A DNA stretch of 64,000 nucleotides from Fluoribacter gormanii (GTDB lineage Bacteria; Pseudomonadota; Gammaproteobacteria; Legionellales; Legionellaceae), in assembly GCF_900156395.1 (NCBI RefSeq), contig NZ_FTNL01000005.1, forward strand, positions 99,205 to 163,204. Direction: 5' to 3'. The notes beneath the pieces were generated by a model. The model saw nothing but the letters and a program-made list of their open reading frames with translations, had not been told where the DNA came from and ran no database searches. Position 1 is the first letter of the stretch; every line of letters begins with the position of its first letter. A program made the position numbers and the translations under genes. Shown in pieces: positions 1-7,616 of the stretch.

Positions 1-99
1 CCACAAATCATTAGGATGATTCGCTAAATTATCCCATGCTTCTGTTATTTTTGATTTTATTTCTTGAGGCCTATCTTTCCACTCTAATTTAGATTTCAT
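1..99 (-). CDS. 5' end of an unidentified gene, truncated by the window edge
   Basis: An open frame of 33 codons starts at an ATG (97-99 on the complement) and runs off the left edge without a stop. An AGGA box lies about 8 bases upstream of the ATG, a plausible ribosome binding site. The visible residues are charged and Trp-containing (starts MKSKLEWKDRPQ). I do not recognise the family from so short a piece. It is divergent from the ankyrin-like gene at 512. Confidence 0.4.
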   Translation of the reverse strand, partial: MKSKLEWKDRPQEIKSKITEAWDNLANHPNDLW

Positions 100-511
100 A
101 TATTTTCCTGCTAAATGGTACACTATATTGCAATGTGATTGTAAATGCAGCAATTCTAACAGCTACAAGAGCGAGGGACTAGCATAACTATCTGGCGAAA
201 TACGAGTGGAATTTAGGGCGTGTTGACAATTGCTCTTTCCACCTACGTGCCTCGGATTGCCCCGGTCTCTTGATCACATCTTATCCATGAAGATGCTTAT
301 CACGAGCTCTTTGTTCAATCGTATAAAGTTAACGATTACAGGCATAATAACGCTCCCTTTGCCATATTTTTCACCCATCAATATTTTTTTTCGCAACACT
401 GGCACTCAAATACCACTCAGATCAAATTGAGAGCCAAAAGTACAAATAACATCTTGACTCAAGATCGTTTGTAGTACATCTTATATTTACGTTATCCTTT
501 CGAGCCAAAAG
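100..511. other. Non-coding stretch upstream of the ankyrin-like gene
   Basis: About 410 bases with no convincing gene. The only open frame (230-430, plus strand) has no ribosome binding site and a low-complexity translation, so I do not call it. Around 217-232 the sequence GGGCGTGTTGACAATTG resembles the terminal sequences of some IS5-type insertion sequences, so this could be a decayed element, but I see no matching opposite end. The promoter of the downstream gene should lie here; I cannot place it. Confidence 0.3.
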
Positions 512-3500
512 ATGATCACTAAGCTATTTAACTGGCTTCAAAGCGATGAAAAGATTTTTCATCTATCCAATCAAATCCTGTCTCGAGATCTTCTCGAAAT
601 GGAACAAATCCAAGCAAACCAGAAAAACCGTATGCTTCTGAGTAATGTCCGTCTTGCCAAGTTACAAGGCCATGATCCAGGCGATGATATCAGTAAGTTA
701 GAACAACACATCTTATTCATGGATTATCTTCAATTTTGCAGAAAAAGATTTGATGAAGCTCCGCAAGACTCTTTATATTTAATTACGCTAAAATACCTGC
801 TGGCCAAATCTAATGAAGAAACCCCATTTGCAAGTGCTAAATTGAATATGTTATTTGAAGCTTTATTGCAGGATGACAAGGACAATACACTTGCTTTTTA
901 TCAACAAAATGAAGCTTTATTCAAAGATTTCCCAGAAGTTCAAAGCCGTGTTGAAACTGCGTTGCATCAACAGAAATTTAATGACGCAACGAGACGAGTT
1001 GAAAACTATTTAAAGCATTTGAGCAACAAGTTATCCAACCAAAAGAATCCTTTGGGAATTATTGGATTATGCAGAGATTGGGTTGGTGATACAGAGCAGT
1101 TCGCAGCATTAATCCTCTGGTTATTAAAGCGCAATGTAAGCCCAGAACAAATTCTGCAAACCTATTTACTTCATGATTTCTTGAAATACAATTTATTTAC
1201 GCTACATTCTGAAGACAGTGAAGTTGTTTACTTATATGCTTTGCTCAATCATTTCTCGGAAGCCAAGTTACTTGTGGAAGAGGCCCAAAAAACGGGTAGT
1301 GATGAGCGAGGATTCCAGAACTATACACTCGATGGAGTCTTCAGAGAACAAGAACTTCAGAATATTCCTAAAAAGGAATGGCCGTTACAATTTTCCTTAA
1401 CTGCAACGAATTTTTCAGCCTTACATGAATTGTTTGGACAAAGATTCCTAATCGCCGCTGTAATCACTTGTGAAGAGCATAACAATGCAACATGGTTAGA
1501 GGCCTTAGGCCATACCCTGAATGAAGCCAGAATGCTCTCAAAAGAACTCCCCAGTCTTATTAATATTATTGCGCGCGAGTCCTCCCCCGCAATCTTGGAA
1601 AATTTAGCTCATTTAATTGACGATCAAAATGCACAAGAGCTTTTATCCAATAATGAAGGAGCTGTATTTTATCTATTACCCTATAAACCAAAACTTTCTG
1701 AATACATCAACGAAAAAAATGTTACTGAATTTATCCATCAAATCACTCAAAAGCATACGTCTGACCCTGAACCTCTTTTCCAATTAATGGCATTATTCTC
1801 GCTCCTATCGAAGAAAAAAGGTCCTGTTACCCAACTCGTATTCCAAGCAATTATCGATAATCTTGTCCAACATCCTCTTCTATTAGAAGATGAAAAATTA
1901 TTGCTTCAGCTAAGAAGATACCCGGATTGCGACGTGATACTTTCTCAACAAAGCGAACAAATAAAACAACGTGTCACTGATTGCATAGTAGAACAAGTTG
2001 CCGACCGTGCATTTAGCGCCAGCAATTATCAGATTATCGAAGATATTTGGCTTGAAGCAACTCGCAAACTTAACGTATTTAAACTCATCAAACCGCAACC
2101 AAAATACAACCTCAATCATAAGTATGCCTTGCAGGCAAAAATCGCTGAAACTGCTTTTTTTCACCATGGGAACCAGTTTGATTTGGATGCCTTTATTGAA
2201 GCGCTATCTTTACCTCCTGTAACTCCAGAGGATGGAGTAAGTGAGTACGAGCGTGTTCTTATTGAAATTCTCGCCGCTATTGATAATGAATTAATCCGAA
2301 AGGAAATCATTGAAAAGCTGGAAAGTGCTCCAGTACAACGACTTAACTGGGTAGAAAAAGAATATGAAGGGAAAACCATCCTTCTTAAAGCAGCAAAATA
2401 TGGCAATCTTGGCTTAATCACTCTTTTGGAACAACAAATCGTTCCGGACGATTTTAACAAAGCAATAATTACCGCAGCAAAAGAAAACCAATGGAACGTT
2501 GTATCTCATCTGTGTCAAATCGATGAAGTGCAATTGAATAAGGACGAGCTCGAACAAATCATGCTTTTAGCAGCAGGGCAAGGTCAGTTAAACGTTATAA
2601 AGAGCCTCCTAAGCATTTACGATTATAAACCCTCTAGTACAGAAATTAGTAAAATTCTTAATCAAGCCATCAATAATGGCAATTTAAATATTGTTAAATA
2701 TTTTTATAATTCTGCAGACAAGATGCCAAACCAATCAATAATCAACAAGTTGTTTCATTCAGCAATCGAATTGGGATTTTGGGATATTGCTCTGTTTATT
2801 GCAGATTCAGAACAATATGCCCCCTCTCTCGCTGCTATTGAAAAAGCATTTAACCATGCCGCAAACAATATGCACATGGAGGCAATACAACGACTTTGTA
2901 ATTTATCAACAAATGCTCCACGACCAACTGTCATCCTGAAAGCTTTTTTAAAAGCCTGTCAAGCCGGTCATTTATCCTTAGTTCGATGCTTGCATGACCT
3001 ACTTGGAACATTCGTGCGAGCAGGGTTTGAAGAGGCCGTTGACCAGGCCATCATTAATGGGCATATGGAAGTTGTTACCTTTTTATATAACTCGCCTACT
3101 TATTCCTCAAATCAAAATTTGGTAAATCATGGACTTATAACGGCTGCAAAAAAAGGAAAGTCAGCGCTAGTAGAATTTTTTTGTTCCATGACAGCCCAAA
3201 ACAAACCGACCCAAAATGCGGTGAATCAAGCATTAAACTGGACAGTTAAATGCAATCAACCGGAAACATTAATGACTCTATGTCGTTCATCCCTGAATCG
3301 GCCGAGCAAAGCAGCTATTAAAGATGCTTTTTTACTTGCGGCTAAAGGGGGCAAACAGGACATCGTGACATATTTATGTAGTCATCAAATGAACTCACTA
3401 AATCAGCGTGCTATCGAGGAAGCGTTAAAATCAGCAGTTAAATCCAAACAACCAGAAATTGTTCGCTATTTATGTGAACTTGCTATCAATTCACCGCAAA

Positions 3501-3880
3501 AGGAATCACTAAAAATAGCGTATAGGAAGGCTCTTACGAGTGGCCAAACCGAAATTGCCGACTACTTAAATGAGCAATTACACAAAAAAATAAGCCAGAA
3601 AAAAATAGACCCTGAAATTGATTTAAGTTCCGGAACTGATAACGATTCAGAAATTGAAGCCATTTCAGAAAGCGATAGCTTATGCGAATCTGACGTAGAA
3701 ATGTTTCGCAACCCAACTTTTGAGCACGATCCAGTCATCGATAACAGTTCGGAAGGTGAACCGATTGTTGATATTGAAGTCGGTGTATCATTAAAAAAAC
3801 ATGGTTTTTTTAAAACAAATACCCTGCAAGATCCCACTTCGGTATCCGTTGATTTAACTAAAGGATCCATCTTACGTTAA
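512..3880 (+). CDS. Large ankyrin-repeat-like protein, candidate host-directed effector
   Basis: The 1122-residue protein has a helical N-terminal half of about 600 residues that I do not recognise. From about residue 625 to 1035 follows an array of degenerate ankyrin-like repeats with a period near 36 residues, each with an AA..G or AI..G turn followed by a hydrophobic helix (for example AAGQGQLNVIKSLL and AINNGNLNIVKYF). The C-terminal 85 residues are acidic and Ser-rich, probably disordered. No signal peptide or membrane segment is visible. Ankyrin proteins of this size are typical Legionella Dot/Icm substrates, and acidic tails are common in such substrates. It lies next to the T6SS tip module, so a T6SS link is also conceivable but is inference. 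Start chosen as the ORF's first ATG; its ribosome binding site is weak. Confidence 0.7.
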   Translation: MITKLFNWLQSDEKIFHLSNQILSRDLLEMEQIQANQKNRMLLSNVRLAKLQGHDPGDDISKLEQHILFMDYLQFCRKRFDEAPQDSLYLITLKYLLAKSNEETPFASAKLNMLFEALLQDDKDNTLAFYQQNEALFKDFPEVQSRVETALHQQKFNDATRRVENYLKHLSNKLSNQKNPLGIIGLCRDWVGDTEQFAALILWLLKRNVSPEQILQTYLLHDFLKYNLFTLHSEDSEVVYLYALLNHFSEAKLLVEEAQKTGSDERGFQNYTLDGVFREQELQNIPKKEWPLQFSLTATNFSALHELFGQRFLIAAVITCEEHNNATWLEALGHTLNEARMLSKELPSLINIIARESSPAILENLAHLIDDQNAQELLSNNEGAVFYLLPYKPKLSEYINEKNVTEFIHQITQKHTSDPEPLFQLMALFSLLSKKKGPVTQLVFQAIIDNLVQHPLLLEDEKLLLQLRRYPDCDVILSQQSEQIKQRVTDCIVEQVADRAFSASNYQIIEDIWLEATRKLNVFKLIKPQPKYNLNHKYALQAKIAETAFFHHGNQFDLDAFIEALSLPPVTPEDGVSEYERVLIEILAAIDNELIRKEIIEKLESAPVQRLNWVEKEYEGKTILLKAAKYGNLGLITLLEQQIVPDDFNKAIITAAKENQWNVVSHLCQIDEVQLNKDELEQIMLLAAGQGQLNVIKSLLSIYDYKPSSTEISKILNQAINNGNLNIVKYFYNSADKMPNQSIINKLFHSAIELGFWDIALFIADSEQYAPSLAAIEKAFNHAANNMHMEAIQRLCNLSTNAPRPTVILKAFLKACQAGHLSLVRCLHDLLGTFVRAGFEEAVDQAIINGHMEVVTFLYNSPTYSSNQNLVNHGLITAAKKGKSALVEFFCSMTAQNKPTQNAVNQALNWTVKCNQPETLMTLCRSSLNRPSKAAIKDAFLLAAKGGKQDIVTYLCSHQMNSLNQRAIEEALKSAVKSKQPEIVRYLCELAINSPQKESLKIAYRKALTSGQTEIADYLNEQLHKKISQKKIDPEIDLSSGTDNDSEIEAISESDSLCESDVEMFRNPTFEHDPVIDNSSEGEPIVDIEVGVSLKKHGFFKTNTLQDPTSVSVDLTKGSILR

Positions 3881-3913
3881 ATAGAATCAGGCGATACTAA
3901 AATGTAGCATAGC

Positions 3914-3939
3914 GCCTATACTAAAATCTTAGTATAGGC
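3914..3939 (+). terminator. Candidate terminator hairpin after the ankyrin-like gene
   Basis: An 11-bp perfect inverted repeat (GCCTATACTAA and TTAGTATAGGC) around a 4-base loop, 34 bases after the stop codon. There is no clear T-run after it, so it may be a transcript-end hairpin rather than a classic rho-independent terminator. Confidence 0.45.
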
Positions 3940-3960
3940 CAGTTTGCTTGAGAGCGCTTT

Positions 3961-4488
3961 ATGCAAGGATATTGTATTCAAGCAGCCATGTTTCGGCTGC
4001 CAATCCCTTTTTTAAATCGTTTTGTTCATGATTTTTGGATTTTAAGAGCGATTGAAAGTAATACCGTAGTCGCCCAACTACATGGCCTTGCCACTTCGAG
4101 AAAAAATGGCTGTATCGTTCCTATTGGATACAATAAAGATCATAGCTTAAGAGCTTACTGCATTGCATATGATACTCAATTTGCCAATCAATACGGCTTG
4201 CATACAGGTACTTTTGCATTACCGATTCATGCACACCACACGGTGTATCAACAAGAAGATTGTGTCCAACGCTGGCTACAAGGAATAAAAGCAGTTAAGA
4301 CGATTAATGCGCTGGATCTTAATTATCCTCCATGCGGATTCAAAATACCTTTATCAGCAACCATCAATAGTAATTCCATCTATCATACTTTTGCTCACGT
4401 AATGGATATCCCTTTGCATACCTTTGCAGGCTTTTTTCATATAGGAATAAATACTTCTCTGTACGAGCAAATTAAACAGTATTTATAA
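3961..4488 (+). CDS. Unknown protein, possible secreted effector family
   Basis: 175 residues, no signal peptide or membrane segment. From memory, the order of HDFW (24-27), LHGLAT, IPIGYNKDHSLRAY-like and NSNSIYHT motifs, with a Cys-Gly (CGF) shortly before NSNS, resembles small proteins encoded beside phage-like or T6SS spike genes in other proteobacteria. I cannot name the family, and a Cys/His hydrolase is only a guess. A GAGAG box lies 6 bases before the chosen ATG; an internal ATG at 3988 (MFRLPIPFL) is an alternative start. It lies between the ankyrin-like gene and the small protein at 4760, all on the plus strand, and ends about 1 kb from the convergent PAAR-like gene. Confidence 0.6.
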   Translation: MQGYCIQAAMFRLPIPFLNRFVHDFWILRAIESNTVVAQLHGLATSRKNGCIVPIGYNKDHSLRAYCIAYDTQFANQYGLHTGTFALPIHAHHTVYQQEDCVQRWLQGIKAVKTINALDLNYPPCGFKIPLSATINSNSIYHTFAHVMDIPLHTFAGFFHIGINTSLYEQIKQYL

Positions 4489-4632
4489 ATAAAAATATTT
4501 AAACTTCAATAGATTAATGATAAATCCAAGTCAATCAAACCAACATGTAGCGTCTCTCTTTTTATAAAATCAGGACTTAAGAAACCCATGGTCGAGGCAA
4601 AAAATTTTTTAAATAAGGGAGTTGAGAACTAA

Positions 4633-4737
4633 ATGACCGAATTAAAAACATTGTTTAACAAAGCGATTGGGGTTTTCATAAGTCCAGAAAATAATTCTTT
4701 ACCACTGTTGGTATTTTATATAGTCTTCGCTTTTTAA
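4633..4737 (+). CDS. Possible 34-residue small protein
   Basis: ATG to TAA frame of 35 codons with AAGGGAG about 14-20 bases upstream, a little far for a good ribosome binding site. The predicted peptide (starts MTELKTLFNKAIG) ends in a short hydrophobic stretch. It ends 22 bases before the next gene. It may be a degraded remnant of a longer gene or not translated. Confidence 0.2.
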   Translation: MTELKTLFNKAIGVFISPENNSLPLLVFYIVFAF

Positions 4738-4759
4738 ATTTGATGAATAAGGATCATTC

Positions 4760-5410
4760 ATGCCCAAATTCTCTAAGTTCAGCATTTATGAAAAGGAAAT
4801 GCAAGCATTCATAAAAAAGGTTGTCGAAACCACTTCTTTAGACCAAGATCAATTGACTACCTGGCTTTATAGTGATGGAATAATGCAATTTCGTGGCGGG
4901 CAAAGTGCCGATTATTATCCTTACGTTGCTGAAAATCTAAAACAGTTTGGTCATCGGCCATTAATCTCCAAACAACATTCTATGGGACAAATATTAACTG
5001 GCTTTATGACACTAAAGAATGCATTCCTCAACCAGTTTGCCCGAGATCAACCTGAACTCAAAGAACAATTAGAACAATTATTTACCCTCAGTCTTTATAC
5101 CGCCATAGAGAATCATTTACCTTTTATTGCCCTTCAAAGTGAAATTTCTTCTGAGTTAAGTGCCTATCAAGATAAAAATGGCCCGCTTGAACCAGCTGAG
5201 GCTCTTAAACTCTCAATTAAGATATTTGAAGAAAAACGCGTAGCGAATCCTCTGTTGGAAGAAGATTTTAAAAATCAATTAACACTAATGAATGAGTTTT
5301 TAGAGTTTTTAAATAAGCAAGCAACATCTTCCGGACAACAATTCTTTAAACCCAGTGACAACAATCTTGATAGCCTAACAACACAGCTATTCACGATAAA
5401 AAACAGTTAA
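4760..5410 (+). CDS. Unknown soluble helical protein beside the T6SS tip module
   Basis: 216 residues, predicted mainly helical and hydrophilic, with no signal peptide and no recognised motif. An AAGGA box 7 bases before the ATG supports the start. It is the last plus-strand gene before the convergent PAAR-like gene. Small soluble genes in this position are often chaperones, immunity proteins or effectors of the spike module, but nothing in the sequence shows which, so no function is assigned. Confidence 0.55.
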   Translation: MPKFSKFSIYEKEMQAFIKKVVETTSLDQDQLTTWLYSDGIMQFRGGQSADYYPYVAENLKQFGHRPLISKQHSMGQILTGFMTLKNAFLNQFARDQPELKEQLEQLFTLSLYTAIENHLPFIALQSEISSELSAYQDKNGPLEPAEALKLSIKIFEEKRVANPLLEEDFKNQLTLMNEFLEFLNKQATSSGQQFFKPSDNNLDSLTTQLFTIKNS

Positions 5411-5440
5411 CTATGCGTTTTTAATTGGCTTGTTCCCTTC

Positions 5441-5470
5441 CTATATCCCGAGGGTGGCCACGGGATATAG
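5441..5470. terminator. Hairpin between convergent genes, possible bidirectional terminator
   Basis: A perfect 10-bp inverted repeat (CTATATCCCG and CGGGATATAG) with a 10-base loop lies between the stops of two convergent genes. There is no T-run on either side, so termination is inferred from location and stem only. Confidence 0.5.
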
Positions 5471-5505
5471 GGACGACACACTATAAAGCACATTATCATT
5501 TCACA

Positions 5506-5898
5506 TCAGAGCGCAATCACATCTGTTTGTGAAGGTATGGAATAGAGCCCTGATGTGTTTGTATCATTTGAAAAAGTTATAGTCATACCCAGGTTATTTG
5601 CAGGCAAGCCATCTATAAGTACATTAAAAGCACCGGTTAAGGGCGTAACTATAAGCATAAACGTTCCTGAAATCACTCCTCCCATAGTCCCAGCCTGATC
5701 CCCATTTGATTCGGGAATAATGGTTCCTGTATTACAGCTTGGCGATGAATTGATTAATACGACCGGGACGAAATCCACACTCATGAGCCAAGTACCAATA
5801 TTCATAAAAGGATTAGGAACACCTCGAGGAGGCATTTTGCATAGATCAATCGGACCGGGAGTGAGTACCTCGCCCCCCATCATACACGCCATTGTCAT
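5506..5898 (-). CDS. PAAR-like (DUF4150-type) T6SS spike-tip protein
   Basis: 130 residues beginning MTMACMMGGEVLTPGP, then a Pro/Asn-rich PMNIG-type segment (PNPFMNIG, 29-36) and paired short strands ending in the Gly-rich LTGAF...GLPANN region. This matches the DUF4150 PAAR-like family, whose members cap the VgrG spike and often bind effectors. The usual C-terminal effector domain is absent: the protein is essentially the tip alone. AGGGTGA precedes the ATG by about 5 bases. It is the last gene of a four-gene leftward module (DUF2169, pentapeptide, DUF3540, DUF4150), which supports the identification. Confidence 0.75.
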   Translation of the reverse strand: MTMACMMGGEVLTPGPIDLCKMPPRGVPNPFMNIGTWLMSVDFVPVVLINSSPSCNTGTIIPESNGDQAGTMGGVISGTFMLIVTPLTGAFNVLIDGLPANNLGMTITFSNDTNTSGLYSIPSQTDVIAL

Positions 5899-5902
5899 TT
5901 GT

Positions 5903-6547
5903 TCACCCTAATTGAATTTGTTTTGCAGCAATTTTAGCATCACCCTCAGCATGAATTTCCATTTCATCACAATCAATCCGATAATTGTGTTTCACAATGG
6001 TTCTTAATCGACCCAGGAATTGATGTTCCAGTTCATTTACCCATTGATAAACACGTAATGCCTGGGTATTAATTGTGTCACTAATTGTTTGTATATACTG
6101 ACAAATCATCTTGAGTGATTGATAGGAAAATTTTAACTCTTCTCCACGAAAGTGAGCATGTATTATCGAAAACTTCCCCGTATCACAATCGATATTCTGT
6201 GATGATGCACTTAAATTAATGGTGTCATCTGCCGTCAGGCTAATCGTCGGTGCATGAATTTTTAAATGGTTATTCTCGCCGACCAGACTTAAATTGTCTC
6301 CCAATTTAATCGATAAAGCGGCTGCTTGATGACGATGAATAATCGACAAAATATAATAATTACTTGCGTCTTTAAATAGTAAGACTTCGTCATCAACTAA
6401 AGGAGTTAGTAAACAGGAAAAAGCTGGCTGAGCACTAACCAATTGTCCTTGAAGAAGGATATGGTATGTGTCATCTGAAAAGAATTTAATTTTCCCCTTC
6501 AGCAACTCGCCTTTGGTACTTATACTGGCTACATCAGATTCAAGCAT
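5903..6547 (-). CDS. DUF3540-type T6SS tip accessory protein
   Basis: 214 residues. The middle part (about 55-130) is beta-rich with a VgrG-needle-like character (IHAPTISLTADDTINLSASS), followed by a helical C-terminal half. The size, composition and position directly upstream of a DUF4150 PAAR-like gene and downstream of DUF2169/pentapeptide genes fit the DUF3540 family. These proteins are thought to help mount the PAAR-like tip or its cargo on VgrG; the exact role is not settled. The family call rests heavily on the neighbourhood. Confidence 0.65.
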   Translation of the reverse strand: MLESDVASISTKGELLKGKIKFFSDDTYHILLQGQLVSAQPAFSCLLTPLVDDEVLLFKDASNYYILSIIHRHQAAALSIKLGDNLSLVGENNHLKIHAPTISLTADDTINLSASSQNIDCDTGKFSIIHAHFRGEELKFSYQSLKMICQYIQTISDTINTQALRVYQWVNELEHQFLGRLRTIVKHNYRIDCDEMEIHAEGDAKIAAKQIQLG

Positions 6548-6563
6548 GGTGAATTCCTTAATT

Positions 6564-7616
6564 TTATGACCATTGTTCTGCTTCCAATAATTCTGGATTT
6601 GTGTTTAGTACGTTATCAAGAGCAGCATGCTCCCAATTGACTCGAACTTCGGTAATATGATGCAACGAGGTTAAATTTAAATTTGCCTTAGCGAAATTGC
6701 AAGCCGTTAAAGAACTGTTATTGAATCGAGCATAACTGAGTTCGGCTTGTATAAATGAGCTGTCATTTATTTGCGACTCTTCAAATAACGACTGGGTTAA
6801 GTTAGCAAAATCAAAGAGACAATTAATTATCCTGGACTGATTAAAATTACTTGGGTTTAATTGGCATTGAGAAAAATCAACACCCTCTAATTGAGCCTCC
6901 TGAAGACACGCTGCGGACAGGTCCATTCCTTTAAACCTAGTATTTTTTATAGTCGTTTTGAATAAATTGATGTGTTTTGTTTCAGATGCGATTGAAAAAT
7001 CGGTTTCCTGAATTTTAGCCTCAATAAATAAGCTTCTATGCAGATTACAACGGTCAAATTGAATTTGATTAAATTCGCTTGCTTCAAAATTTGCCGCCGT
7101 CAAGTTGACCTGTTCAAAGAGGACTGCAACAAATTTTGAGTTTTTTGCAGTTATTTTTTCCATCGTACTGTTTATAAATTTACCTTGGGATAAATCACAT
7201 TTTGAGAAATTGATTTTCGTCAGATTACAGTTAATGAACTCACAATTTTTAAGAGCCTGGCCACGAAATTTGCTGTTAGAAAAATCCGATTCGGTCGCAC
7301 GAATATCAATAGAGCCCTCATTGGAGTTGAAATCCATAGCAGTCCAGCTGGACTTGTGACTTCTTAGTTGACTGATTGTGGAGGAAATTACGGTACATAA
7401 CTGCATGCTGCATGATTCAAAGGTAACCTGTTCAAAACGACATTTTTCAAAGACGGATGCAACAAACTGGACGTTTTTAAACACCACGTTTTTAAACACG
7501 ACGTTCAAAAACACAGCACGGCGTGATTCAATATGATCAATGGTTATGGAGTCCAGTGACACGTCTTTAATTAGTTCTCTTTTGGCTAGTTTAGTTGCTA
7601 ATTCTTCCGCGTTCAT
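6564..7616 (-). CDS. Pentapeptide-repeat protein of the T6SS tip module
   Basis: 350 residues from the chosen ATG (7614-7616), which overlaps the stop of the upstream gene as ATGA. An upstream ATG at 7658 would give a longer overlap and is less likely. From about residue 30 the protein is made of pentapeptide repeats of the A(N/D)LxX kind (NLTAANFEASEFNQIQF and similar), predicted to form a right-handed square beta-helix rod. Pentapeptide proteins between DUF2169 and DUF3540 genes are a standard part of T6SS spike-loading modules, probably a scaffold or adaptor. No enzymatic residues are evident. Confidence 0.75.
   Translation of the reverse strand: MNAEELATKLAKRELIKDVSLDSITIDHIESRRAVFLNVVFKNVVFKNVQFVASVFEKCRFEQVTFESCSMQLCTVISSTISQLRSHKSSWTAMDFNSNEGSIDIRATESDFSNSKFRGQALKNCEFINCNLTKINFSKCDLSQGKFINSTMEKITAKNSKFVAVLFEQVNLTAANFEASEFNQIQFDRCNLHRSLFIEAKIQETDFSIASETKHINLFKTTIKNTRFKGMDLSAACLQEAQLEGVDFSQCQLNPSNFNQSRIINCLFDFANLTQSLFEESQINDSSFIQAELSYARFNNSSLTACNFAKANLNLTSLHHITEVRVNWEHAALDNVLNTNPELLEAEQWS

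Noticed and set aside
230..430. 66-codon frame left of the ankyrin-like gene
   Set aside because: No ribosome binding site and no recognisable motif; the region looks non-coding or decayed.
3900..3940. Repeated ATACTAAAAT units, considered as a CRISPR-like or operator array
   Set aside because: Only two near copies are present and they form one hairpin; there is no spacer-repeat structure.
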